From contig CAMLDJ010000221.1 of assembly GCA_946478755.1 (NCBI GenBank), positions 1-9,042 of the forward strand: DNA of 9,042 nt. Reading direction: 5' to 3'. Of this stretch, positions 1 through 6,187 are shown piece after piece. The translations under genes and the position numbers were made by a program. The notes under the pieces are model-generated. The model made no database searches, was not told the origin of the DNA, and worked only from the letters and a program-made list of their open reading frames with translations. Source of the stretch: an uncultured Pedobacter sp. (GTDB lineage Bacteria > Bacteroidota > Bacteroidia > Sphingobacteriales > Sphingobacteriaceae). Every line of letters begins with the position of its first letter. Positions within the stretch are counted from its first letter, which is position 1.

Positions 1-346
1 AATCATATTTTTCATATTCCTCCAGCTTTGGGCGCTGATAAGTCCGTGTAATATCCTCCAGAACCAGTTTGTTGATCCCAAAATCGTTATTAAGGGTATC
101 AAACATGGCAATAGAGCCAAAACCTTTGATTTCTATCCAGTAGTTAAACTCCTTGTTGTCTAATATCCTCGCTAAATTCTCAATGTTATCCAGTTCCTTT
201 ACCGCATAATGATGATCATTGTAACTGTGGAACATGATCAGCGGTGTTAAGGCATGCTCGTCAATGTATACCAGTCCCGGACTGGTACCTGCGGTGGGTA
301 AGGAATAGTGTTTGCGTTTCCGCTTTTGTTTCGATGGTTTACCCAT
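1..346 (-). CDS. corA: CorA-type magnesium/cobalt channel, N-terminal part (partial)
   Basis: The gene runs off the left edge, so only the first 115 codons are present. CorA proteins are pentameric inner-membrane channels for Mg2+ and Co2+, with a large cytoplasmic N-terminal domain and two C-terminal helices ending in GMN. Seen here: a very basic start (MGKPSKQKRKRK), then a CorA cytoplasmic-domain pattern with YWIEIKGFGS (residues 69-78), FGINKLVLEDI (89-99) and QRPKLEEYEKYD (104-115). These match the family signature of W-I/V-D/E-x-x-G followed by LEDI...QRPK-E-Y. The membrane part and the GMN motif lie outside the window. The ATG at 346 is 6 bases after the stop codon of the WbqC-like gene, so the two are probably cotranscribed, with no functional link implied. 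The family call is firm; ion specificity cannot be judged. Confidence 0.88.
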   Translation of the reverse strand, partial: MGKPSKQKRKRKHYSLPTAGTSPGLVYIDEHALTPLIMFHSYNDHHYAVKELDNIENLARILDNKEFNYWIEIKGFGSIAMFDTLNNDFGINKLVLEDITRTYQRPKLEEYEKYD

Positions 347-352
347 AACAGA

Positions 353-964
353 TCAGAGATAGGATTTCGTTTGCGGACCCTGGTTAAATAACAGGTCAAC
401 CATACTTAAGTTTGGTTTAAACCCTCCCCTGTCATCAAATACCTGGAAATAAGGCTTAAAGTCGCTTTCATTTACGGCGTATTTAAAATGCAGCTTTGTC
501 CTGAAATCCAGGGCCGGATCAATTTCTTTGATGTATTCGCTGGTAAAACCAATGCTGGCTTCCTTTTTTAACTGCTTCAGCAGCCATTCCAGCAGTTGCA
601 GGTTAAAGTCAAAAAGATAGTCGAACCTGGAATGGTAAAAATGTGAAAATTCATCTTCGTAAAACTCAAAGTAGGCCGAATTCCGGTAACAGCTTTCAAA
701 GCTCTTCCAATGCAGTCTCTGCCAGTTGAAATCGTTGCTGATCTTTACATCTTTTATCTTTGTATGCACTTTTGCCCCCTTAATAACCGGGATGATCAGA
801 TCCAGATTTCCGTTTGGTGAATAGATCCTTGTCCGGTTTCTGTAGGTTTGTTTTGGGAAATGTTCTTCTTTTTCCAGTAAAAACTTGTAATCAAAATCTT
901 TCAAACCAGAGAAATAGCCAACGGGCGGAAGATAAAAAAGAGGGAATATAGCTGAACTTTGCAT
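353..964 (-). CDS. WbqC-like family protein
   Basis: This 203-residue protein resembles the WbqC-like family (Pfam WbqC), whose members occur in O-antigen and polysaccharide loci and in many Bacteroidota genomes; their biochemical activity is poorly defined. Family-like blocks are HFPKQTYRNRTRI (residues 35-47), NLDLIIPV (53-60), WQRLHWKSFESCYRNSAYFEFYED (81-104, quoted as a span, key residues W81, H85, Y93, N95) and FQVFDDRGGFKPNLSMVDLL (173-192), followed by NQGP. It has no signal peptide and no membrane segment, so it is probably cytosolic. The open frame extends upstream to an ATG at 1057, but that would overlap the divergent acyltransferase start. The ATG at 964 begins directly before the conserved FPLFYLPPVGYF block and is preferred. 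The gene lies upstream of corA and divergent from the lipid A acyltransferase, which fits a loose envelope context. The family call is reliable; the function is unknown. Confidence 0.82.
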   Translation of the reverse strand: MQSSAIFPLFYLPPVGYFSGLKDFDYKFLLEKEEHFPKQTYRNRTRIYSPNGNLDLIIPVIKGAKVHTKIKDVKISNDFNWQRLHWKSFESCYRNSAYFEFYEDEFSHFYHSRFDYLFDFNLQLLEWLLKQLKKEASIGFTSEYIKEIDPALDFRTKLHFKYAVNESDFKPYFQVFDDRGGFKPNLSMVDLLFNQGPQTKSYL

Positions 965-973
965 CTGATATTT

Positions 974-981
974 TATGTTTG
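974..981 (+). promoter_or_regulatory. Candidate -7 element for the acyltransferase-glycosyltransferase pair
   Basis: TATGTTTG matches the Bacteroidota TAnnTTTG consensus exactly and would give a leader of roughly 15 bases before the ATG at 1003. The only nearby TTTG upstream (958-961) sits 12 bases away, too close for a standard -33 box, so the assignment rests on the -7 match alone. It lies within the 38-base gap between two divergent genes. Confidence 0.28.
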
Positions 982-1002
982 CATTCTCAATTCGCCAAAT
1001 TA

Positions 1003-1875
1003 ATGATAAAAAAAAGCTTTTCTTATATAGGAATATTTTTTTTGAACTTTTTATCACTGCTGCCGCTGTCGCTTCTTTATCTAATTGCAGATCTGGGTTA
1101 TTATACCATTTATTATCTTTTTCCTTATCGCAAGCAGGTCGTGCGCCAAAACCTGGTTAATTCTTATCCCGACAAAGCCCCTGCAGAAATTATACGTATA
1201 GAGAAACAATTCTTCAGATACCTGAATAATCTAGTGGTGGAAGTGATAAAAATGAACTCCATTTCCCCGTCAGAGCTTCGCAGGCGCGTGAAATTTACCA
1301 ACCTTGAACTGGTAGAGCAGTATTTTAGCAGAGGAGAAAGTGTATTGGCCTGCACAGGTCATTATGGCAATTGGGAATTGTGCATGCTAGCATTGGGTGC
1401 TGAACTTTCTAAACCAGAATATGTCATTTATAAACCGTTGAATGATAAGGTTTTTGACGACTGGTTCTATAAGATCCGCAGCAGGTTCGGCAACCACTTT
1501 ATCCCTATGCGCCAGACATTAAGGTCCATAGCCGCCACCAGAAACGAAGCAACCATGTTTTGTTTTGCCGGTGATCAGACACCTGGGGGCACTGAAGCGC
1601 ATCATTGGATTGATTTTATGCACCAGCCCACACCGGTATTATTGGGATTGGAAAAGATCGCCCGTCAGACAAACAGGCCCATATTTTATTTCAACGCAAA
1701 GCTGGTCAAAAGAGGCCATTACGAGGTAGATTGCATTCCCCTTTGCCTGGAACCTAAGGCAACCGAAGAATACGAGATCACAAAAAAGCAATTTGCCTTA
1801 CTCGAAGATATTTTAAGACAAGAACCCGCTTACTGGCTTTGGAGCCACAGGCGATGGAAGCATAAACGAAATTAA
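1003..1875 (+). CDS. Lysophospholipid acyltransferase of the LpxL/HtrB lipid A family
   Basis: This 290-residue enzyme has the length and layout of lipid A biosynthesis acyltransferases, which transfer an acyl chain from acyl-ACP to a lipid A precursor at the inner membrane. A hydrophobic N-terminal segment (about residues 7-29, 35-40) would anchor it. The catalytic HX4E box is present as H120-YGNW-E125 in the context TGHYGNWE. A second family block, FCFAGDQTPGG, lies at 187-196, and the typical C-terminal WLWSHRRWK at 278-286. In Bacteroidota a single such enzyme commonly completes penta-acylated lipid A, so a specific lpxL or lpxM name is not assigned. A TTG at 979 could extend the frame by 8 residues, but the ATG at 1003 opens directly onto the anchor and is preferred. 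The glycosyltransferase follows 9 bases downstream, so the two probably form one transcription unit for envelope glycolipid assembly. Confidence 0.88.
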   Translation: MIKKSFSYIGIFFLNFLSLLPLSLLYLIADLGYYTIYYLFPYRKQVVRQNLVNSYPDKAPAEIIRIEKQFFRYLNNLVVEVIKMNSISPSELRRRVKFTNLELVEQYFSRGESVLACTGHYGNWELCMLALGAELSKPEYVIYKPLNDKVFDDWFYKIRSRFGNHFIPMRQTLRSIAATRNEATMFCFAGDQTPGGTEAHHWIDFMHQPTPVLLGLEKIARQTNRPIFYFNAKLVKRGHYEVDCIPLCLEPKATEEYEITKKQFALLEDILRQEPAYWLWSHRRWKHKRN

Positions 1876-1884
1876 CGCAGGATA

Positions 1885-2907
1885 ATGACAGCACCAAGTG
1901 TAGCAGTAGTGATTTTAAATTGGAACGGAAAAGCCCTGCTGGAGCAGTTTTTACCCAGTGTAGTACGGTCCGTATACCCCAACTTACAGCTTATTGTAGG
2001 TGATAACGCCTCTACTGATGATTCTGTAGCTTTTCTGAAAGCCAGTTATCCTGAAGTAAAAGTGATTGTCAATGATCATAATTATGGATTTGCCGAGGGT
2101 TATGGTAAGTTACTGGAGCAGATCGACGCAGATTATTATGTATTGCTGAATTCTGATGTGGAAGTCCCTCCAAACTGGATCCAGGCTGTTATCGATGCGA
2201 TGGAACAGGATGATAAAATTGCGGCAGCACAGCCAAAGATCAAATGGCAAAAAAACAAAGCACAGTATGAGTACGCAGGGGCCGCCGGAGGCTACCTGGA
2301 CCTTCATGGCTTTCCCTTTTGCAGAGGACGTCTGTTCGATACCGTAGAAATGGATACACAGCAATATGAAGATCAGCAGGAGATCTTTTGGGCCAGTGGA
2401 GCGGCGCTGTTCATTAAAAGTAAATATTGGAAGGAAGCGGGTGGACTTGATCCTGATTTCTTCGCCCATATGGAAGAGATCGACCTGTGCTGGCGACTAA
2501 AGAACCTCGGGTATAAGATCATCTACTGCCCTTTATCCGAAATTTACCATGTAGGCGGCGGCACATTGAATTCAAATAATCCTTATAAAACCTACCTGAA
2601 TTTTAAGAATAACCTGGTGATCATGCAGAAAAATCTGCCTTTAAGCGATGCTTATTCAAGGATTTTTGTCCGGATGTGTATCGACTTTGTGGCCTGGCTT
2701 CATTTTCTGTTGCAGGGCAAAGCAGCCTTCGCATGGGCAATAAACAGGGCGCATTTCGATTTTCTCAGCAGCCTGTCTAAGAATGCAGCAAAAAGAACAG
2801 GCAGACAAATAGATTTTTCAACCCATACCGGCCAGTATTCTTCCAGTATTGTGTGGGCTTATTTCATTAAAAAGATCCGGTTCTTTAGCCAGCTTAATAA
2901 CGGATAA
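1885..2907 (+). CDS. Family 2 glycosyltransferase (GT-A fold)
   Basis: This 340-residue protein is an inverting GT2 enzyme that uses a nucleotide-sugar donor on the cytoplasmic face. The N-terminal Rossmann-like half shows VAVVILNWNG (residues 6-15), VGDNASTDDS (38-47, D40 contacting nucleotide), HNYGFAEGYGKLLEQ (65-79) and VLLNSDVEVPPNW (86-98), where S90-D91-V92 takes the DXD metal-binding position. The second half has the acceptor and catalytic block FFAHMEEIDLCWRLKNLGY (192-210), with E197, E198 and D200 as likely base candidates, then YHVGGGTLN (221-229). The pattern fits the rhamnosyltransferase-like GT2 subgroup, but the sugar and acceptor cannot be read from sequence. A hydrophobic stretch at about 262-288 may make membrane contact. 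Placement 9 bases after a lipid A acyltransferase suggests work on a lipid-linked glycan. Its stop lies 2 bases from the stop of the convergent M28 peptidase. Confidence 0.9.
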   Translation: MTAPSVAVVILNWNGKALLEQFLPSVVRSVYPNLQLIVGDNASTDDSVAFLKASYPEVKVIVNDHNYGFAEGYGKLLEQIDADYYVLLNSDVEVPPNWIQAVIDAMEQDDKIAAAQPKIKWQKNKAQYEYAGAAGGYLDLHGFPFCRGRLFDTVEMDTQQYEDQQEIFWASGAALFIKSKYWKEAGGLDPDFFAHMEEIDLCWRLKNLGYKIIYCPLSEIYHVGGGTLNSNNPYKTYLNFKNNLVIMQKNLPLSDAYSRIFVRMCIDFVAWLHFLLQGKAAFAWAINRAHFDFLSSLSKNAAKRTGRQIDFSTHTGQYSSSIVWAYFIKKIRFFSQLNNG

Positions 2908-2909
2908 GC

Positions 2910-3890
2910 TTATTCCCGTCTGTCCTTCTTTTCAGGAACAAAAGATACAGCCCCTTCCCTGCCGGCTACAGCGACAATAGCCTTGTAGATGTAATCACAA
3001 ACCAGTTTTTCTCCGGCTACATTGATGTGTGCAAAATCATCTTCCGGTGTGTGGTATTGCGGATGCCCACCTGTGTGGAAACCCAAAACAGCAATGTTCT
3101 TTTTATAAAAGGATACATGATCAGAGCCTCCGACGTCGTAAGCGATCACAATCGGGTTAATGCCAGTCTCAGGCCCTAGCTTTTTCATCAGTTCCATTCC
3201 TCCGTCAAAAGAAGCCGCACCTCCCATATATAGCTGCTTTTCAGTATTCATCCTGCCCACCATATCCATATTCAGCATCAGTTTAATGGCGGTTAAAGGG
3301 ACAACCGGATGCTCAACAAAATACTTTGAGCCCAGTAAGCCTTGTTCTTCAGCACCAAATGCAATTAAAAGCACGCTGCGCTTTAAATCTTTTCTGTTGG
3401 CAGCCAGCATTTCACCGATCTCGAGTAAAGCAGCTGTTCCACTTGCATTATCATCTGCCCCCAGATGTATTCCAACAGTATCCGGCTTCTTAGAGGATGG
3501 CCCGCCCATTCCCAAATGGTCGTAATGTGCGCCCAGCACAATAAATTCATGCTTTAACACCGGATCAGTACCTTCAATAAAGCCGATCACATTCTGTGTT
3601 TCAACAATGGGTGTATCAGTTACCCCTTTTTTAACCCTTATTTTAGCCTTGAAATTCTGTATGTAACTGTCCCCGAATGACGTAATACCCGCCTGTTTGA
3701 AGTTTTTAATCAGGTAGCGAACCACCTTTTTATTTTCTTTTGTTCCGGGGAAGCGGCCTGCCATCTTTGGTGAAGCCAGAAACGAAACATGCTCAGCAAT
3801 CTCTTTTTCGGTAACGTCCGACTGGGCCAGGGCACTAAAGCCGAAAGCCATACAGCCCGCAGTTAGTAAATAAGTCCGGATCTTCACCAT
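2910..3890 (-). CDS. Secreted M28-family zinc peptidase (aminopeptidase-like)
   Basis: This 326-residue protein starts with a signal peptide (MVKIRTYLL, hydrophobic core 7-20, probable cleavage after ALAQ at residue 23), so it is exported to the periplasm or beyond. The M28 co-catalytic two-zinc site is complete by alignment to known family patterns: H122 and catalytic D124 in GAHYDHLG, bridging D146 in GADDNASG, catalytic E181 and ligand E182 in GAEEQGLLG, D209 in LNMDMVG, and H280 in PQYHTPEDD. No protease-associated or other accessory domain is visible beyond the short N-terminal region (24-110). It likely trims amino-terminal residues from peptides, though glutaminyl cyclase-like activity also occurs in this fold. 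The ATG lies 2 bases after the aroQ stop codon, and a purine-rich AAAGGG across the aroQ end could serve as ribosome binding site. Cotranscription with aroQ is likely; a shared role is not obvious. Confidence 0.92.
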   Translation of the reverse strand: MVKIRTYLLTAGCMAFGFSALAQSDVTEKEIAEHVSFLASPKMAGRFPGTKENKKVVRYLIKNFKQAGITSFGDSYIQNFKAKIRVKKGVTDTPIVETQNVIGFIEGTDPVLKHEFIVLGAHYDHLGMGGPSSKKPDTVGIHLGADDNASGTAALLEIGEMLAANRKDLKRSVLLIAFGAEEQGLLGSKYFVEHPVVPLTAIKLMLNMDMVGRMNTEKQLYMGGAASFDGGMELMKKLGPETGINPIVIAYDVGGSDHVSFYKKNIAVLGFHTGGHPQYHTPEDDFAHINVAGEKLVCDYIYKAIVAVAGREGAVSFVPEKKDRRE

Positions 3891-3892
3891 TT

Positions 3893-4312
3893 TTAACCCT
3901 TTAATAAACTCTCAATGGCCAGCCGGTAACCGTCCATTCCAAATCCGGTCAGCACGCCCTTACAGTTCTTTCCTGTAAGTGATACATGTCTGTATTCTTC
4001 ACGTGCATAAATATTAGAGATATGAACCTCTACTACGGGAGTTTTAATCGCGGCAATGGCATCAGCAATTGCCACCGATGTATGGGTATAGCCCCCTGCG
4101 TTGATCACAATCCCGTCATAGCTAAAGCCCACTTCATGTAATTTATTGATCAGCTCCCCCTCCACATTACTTTGAAAATAATCGATTTCAAGAATGCTGT
4201 ATAGCTCGCGCAGCTCTTTGATATAGTCATCAAAGCCCTGGCTTCCGTAAATACCCGGCTCACGGACACCTAATAGGTTTAGGTTTGGGCCGTTAATAAT
4301 TTGTATCTTCAT
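3893..4312 (-). CDS. aroQ: Type II 3-dehydroquinate dehydratase
   Basis: This 139-residue cytosolic enzyme removes water from 3-dehydroquinate to give 3-dehydroshikimate, step three of the shikimate pathway to aromatic amino acids. The length is usual for the type II (dodecameric) class. Conserved residues are visible in order: NGPNLNLLG (residues 7-15), R17 and catalytic Y22 on the flexible lid (REPGIYG), QSNVEGELI (47-55), N71-AGGYTH77 substrate site, E95 and catalytic H97 in VEVHISN, and the SNIYAREEYRHVS block (99-111) in which many relatives have H where this protein has Y102. The start ATG at 4312 is fixed by the conserved MKIQIINGPN opening. It is the first gene of a two-gene minus-strand unit with the M28 peptidase and lies divergent from the xer recombinase. 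A likely promoter and a tandem repeat lie directly upstream. Confidence 0.96.
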   Translation of the reverse strand: MKIQIINGPNLNLLGVREPGIYGSQGFDDYIKELRELYSILEIDYFQSNVEGELINKLHEVGFSYDGIVINAGGYTHTSVAIADAIAAIKTPVVEVHISNIYAREEYRHVSLTGKNCKGVLTGFGMDGYRLAIESLLKG

Positions 4313-4340
4313 CCTTTCAAACTTAGCCTTTAAAACTTAG
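4313..4340. repeat. Two tandem 14-base direct repeats upstream of aroQ
   Basis: On the plus strand 4313-4326 (CCTTTCAAACTTAG) and 4327-4340 (CCTTTAAAACTTAG) are head-to-tail copies that differ at one base. Read on the aroQ strand, each copy is CTAAGTTTnAAAGG, and the proximal copy ends directly against the aroQ ATG. It fills most of the 45-base gap between aroQ and xer. Confidence 0.9.
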
Positions 4341-4349
4341 AGTATAAAA
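4318..4349 (-). promoter_or_regulatory. Candidate aroQ promoter
   Basis: On the minus strand TAAGTTTG (4325 to 4318) is an exact match to the Bacteroidota -7 consensus TAnnTTTG. Twenty bases upstream lies TTTT (4349 to 4346), one base off the -33 TTTG. The -7 box ends only 5 bases before the aroQ ATG, so transcription would begin at or beside the start codon. The distal repeat copy has TAAGTTTT, a one-base-off second -7 box 14 bases upstream. Confidence 0.42.
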
Positions 4350-4357
4350 TTTTTTTT

Positions 4358-5257
4358 GTGATTAATAACCCCTATCTGCAGTCATTCAGAACCTATCTCA
4401 AATTAGAGCGTTCGCTCTCTGGTAACTCCATTGAGGCCTATCTGGGCGATCTAAATAAGTTGTTCCAGTATTTTGAGTCAGCCGGACAAACGCCACAGGT
4501 AAAAGACATCAGCAGTACAGACCTTAAGCACTTCATCACCTGGATAAGCGAACTGGGAATGTTGCCCAGTACCCAGGCCAGAGTCATTTCAGGACTTAAA
4601 TCTTTTTTTAGCTTCCTGATGCTGGAGGAGCTGATCAGTACCGATCCGGCCGCCCTGCTCGAAACACCAAGACTTGCGCGGCACCTGCCGGATACTCTTG
4701 ATATCCATGAGATCAATGGGATGATCGAGGTGATCGACGCGTCGAAGCCGGAAGGGATGCGCAATAAAGCCATTCTGGAAACATTATATGGATGCGGACT
4801 AAGGGTGTCAGAGCTCCTGGATCTTAAGATATCCGATGTATTTGAAGAAAACGAGTTCATCCGCGTCAGAGGGAAAGGAAATAAAGAGCGCCTTGTGCCC
4901 ATTGGAAACACCGCCCTGAAATACATCAATATCTATCTGCAGGAAACCAGGGTACATATTCCCATCAAAAAGGGCTTTGAAGATTACATTTTTCTTAACC
5001 GCGGAGGTACGCGTTTGTCGCGTATCTCAGTTTTCACGACGATTAAGACACTAGCCGCGAAATCCGGATTAAAGAAAAGCATTAGTCCCCATACCTTCCG
5101 CCATTCCTTTGCTACGCACCTCATCGAAGGCGGAGCTGATCTAAGGGCGGTACAGGAAATGCTCGGTCATTCCAGCATAACCACCACAGAGATCTATACA
5201 CATCTGGATAGGGATTATTTAAAAGGTGTAATCACCGAGTTTCATTCAAGAAGTTAG
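4358..5257 (+). CDS. xerD: Xer-type site-specific tyrosine recombinase (XerD-like)
   Basis: This 299-residue recombinase has the standard Xer size and two-domain layout: an N-terminal SAM-like core-binding domain (about residues 1-90, beginning NPYLQSFRTYLKLERSLS) and a C-terminal catalytic domain (about 110-299). All catalytic residues are present: R149 (GLRVSE), K173 (RGKGNKER), H245 and R248 (HTFRHSFATHL), H271 (LGHSSITTTEIYTHL) and nucleophile Y280. Xer proteins resolve chromosome dimers at dif, usually as XerC/XerD pairs with FtsK. The D rather than C assignment is by general resemblance only. The start is a GTG at 4358. The frame closes upstream at a TAA (4331-4333) with no ATG or TTG between, and the next Met is residue 68, so GTG is the only reasonable start. 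Eight T bases (4350-4357) abut it. The stop overlaps the convergent prmC stop. No phage or integron genes are nearby. Confidence 0.93.
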   Translation: MINNPYLQSFRTYLKLERSLSGNSIEAYLGDLNKLFQYFESAGQTPQVKDISSTDLKHFITWISELGMLPSTQARVISGLKSFFSFLMLEELISTDPAALLETPRLARHLPDTLDIHEINGMIEVIDASKPEGMRNKAILETLYGCGLRVSELLDLKISDVFEENEFIRVRGKGNKERLVPIGNTALKYINIYLQETRVHIPIKKGFEDYIFLNRGGTRLSRISVFTTIKTLAAKSGLKKSISPHTFRHSFATHLIEGGADLRAVQEMLGHSSITTTEIYTHLDRDYLKGVITEFHSRS

Positions 5258-6117
5258 GTGCTGGCGCGCTGACATTTTACCATCCTGTCTTTTCCCTGCA
5301 TGTCTTTTCTTAATTCTATGTTAATGAATGCTTTCGCAGCTAACATGTCCACCGTCTCCTTAGCAAGATCTGCATTGATCTCGAAGAACAACAGACCGAA
5401 ATCGCCTAAGCTTGCCCATGCAAAATCTGCAATAGATTCGTAAAATACCAAAGGGCTTTCATCTGGGACAAATAGCGCTAAATGCGGCTCGTGGTCCAGT
5501 ACATGGTCTTCCATCTCTTCCTTCTCCTGAAGCCTGATGTATGGAGGATTGCTCACCATCACATCGAATTTCTCCTGGGTGACAAAATTCCTGATATCTG
5601 CTTCAATAAAATGGATATCTACTTGATTTAAAGTAGCGTTAGCTGAGGCAACATCAATTGCAGCTGCAGATATATCCAGTGCAGATACCTGACTTGCGGG
5701 CAGGTTCTTTTTTATGGATACAGCGATACAACCGCTGCCTGTTCCAATGTCAATAATGCGCAGTTGGGACCCGGTAACAGCTGCAAGGGCACTGCTTTCC
5801 ATCACCCATTCTACAAGTTCTTCCGTTTCGGGTCTGGGGATCAACACGGACGGGCTGACTTTAAAAGGCAAGCCATAAAAAAATGTTTCCCCAATAACGT
5901 ATTGAACCGGTTTTCCGCTTTGTAATTCAGTCAGCATATGTTGAAGCCGCATGACCTGTCCTTCCTCCATCCTTTCCTCTTTTTTTAGCAGGTAATCGGC
6001 TCTGTTGTATTGGAGTACGCTGCCAATTGCAACTAAAAAAATCGCATGCGCCTCTTCCGCACCATACATTTTGCCCAGATGATCAGCAAAACGTCCCGCC
6101 AGATCCTTTAATTTCAT
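5254..6117 (-). CDS. prmC: Peptide chain release factor N5-glutamine methyltransferase
   Basis: This 287-residue SAM-dependent enzyme methylates the glutamine of the GGQ motif in release factors RF1 and RF2, which speeds peptide release. The N-terminal helical release-factor-binding domain spans about residues 1-85, followed by VLIPRPETEELVEWV (91-105), the SAM-binding IIDIGTGSGCIAVSI (121-135), LDIS (147-150) and the diagnostic active-site NPPY (190-193) in the context VSNPPYIRLQEKEEM. The length is usual for PrmC. The open frame extends upstream to 6303, into the divergent ribD gene. The ATG at 6117 is preferred because MKLKDLAGRFADHL matches a typical PrmC N-terminus and leaves a 70-base divergent gap. 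Its TAA (complement of 5254-5256) overlaps the xer TAG (5255-5257), so the two convergent genes share bases. It appears to be a single-gene unit. Confidence 0.95.
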   Translation of the reverse strand: MKLKDLAGRFADHLGKMYGAEEAHAIFLVAIGSVLQYNRADYLLKKEERMEEGQVMRLQHMLTELQSGKPVQYVIGETFFYGLPFKVSPSVLIPRPETEELVEWVMESSALAAVTGSQLRIIDIGTGSGCIAVSIKKNLPASQVSALDISAAAIDVASANATLNQVDIHFIEADIRNFVTQEKFDVMVSNPPYIRLQEKEEMEDHVLDHEPHLALFVPDESPLVFYESIADFAWASLGDFGLLFFEINADLAKETVDMLAAKAFINIELRKDMQGKDRMVKCQRAST

Positions 6118-6177
6118 CTGGTAAAAATAGGCTTTTTTAATGCAATCGTAAATCTCTATTCGTAAATCAAAAAACCT

Positions 6178-6185
6178 TACTTTTG
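6178..6185 (+). promoter_or_regulatory. Candidate -7 element for the ribD unit
   Basis: TACTTTTG is an exact match to TAnnTTTG and ends 2 bases before the ribD ATG at 6188. No clear TTTG lies 17-23 bases upstream; the closest text there is TATT at 6157-6160. If it is active, the transcript would start on or just inside the first codons, and the second ATG at 6191 could be used as a leaderless start. Confidence 0.35.
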
Positions 6186-6187
6186 CG

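Noticed and set aside
996..1003. Minus-strand TTAATTTG as a promoter for the WbqC-like gene
   Set aside because: It is one base off the -7 consensus, and no TTTG-like -33 element lies at the right distance in the acyltransferase coding region.
965..1057. N-terminal extension of the WbqC-like protein to an ATG at 1057
   Set aside because: It would add 31 residues unlike the family, overlap the acyltransferase coding start and remove the divergent promoter gap. The ATG at 964 abuts the conserved block.
2110..2525. Open frames on both strands inside the GT2 gene (2110-2469 minus, 2156-2347 plus)
   Set aside because: They overlap conserved GT2 motifs, lack recognisable domains, and have no start context of their own.
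3160..3525. A 121-codon plus-strand open frame opposite the M28 peptidase
   Set aside because: The peptidase frame carries the complete zinc site across this region, and the opposite frame has no recognisable features.
4438..4929. A 163-codon open frame on the minus strand inside xer
   Set aside because: It is antisense to a gene with every catalytic residue intact, shows no recognisable domain, and its composition (rich in S and R) is typical of a complementary-strand shadow.
4358..5257. Xer-like gene as an integrase marking a mobile element
   Set aside because: Length and domain layout match housekeeping Xer. There is no adjacent tRNA, attachment-site repeat, phage or cargo gene, and the neighbours are core genes.
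6118..6187. FMN riboswitch upstream of ribD
   Set aside because: The gap is only 70 bases and AT-rich, without the conserved RFN stem sequences, and is too short for the element.
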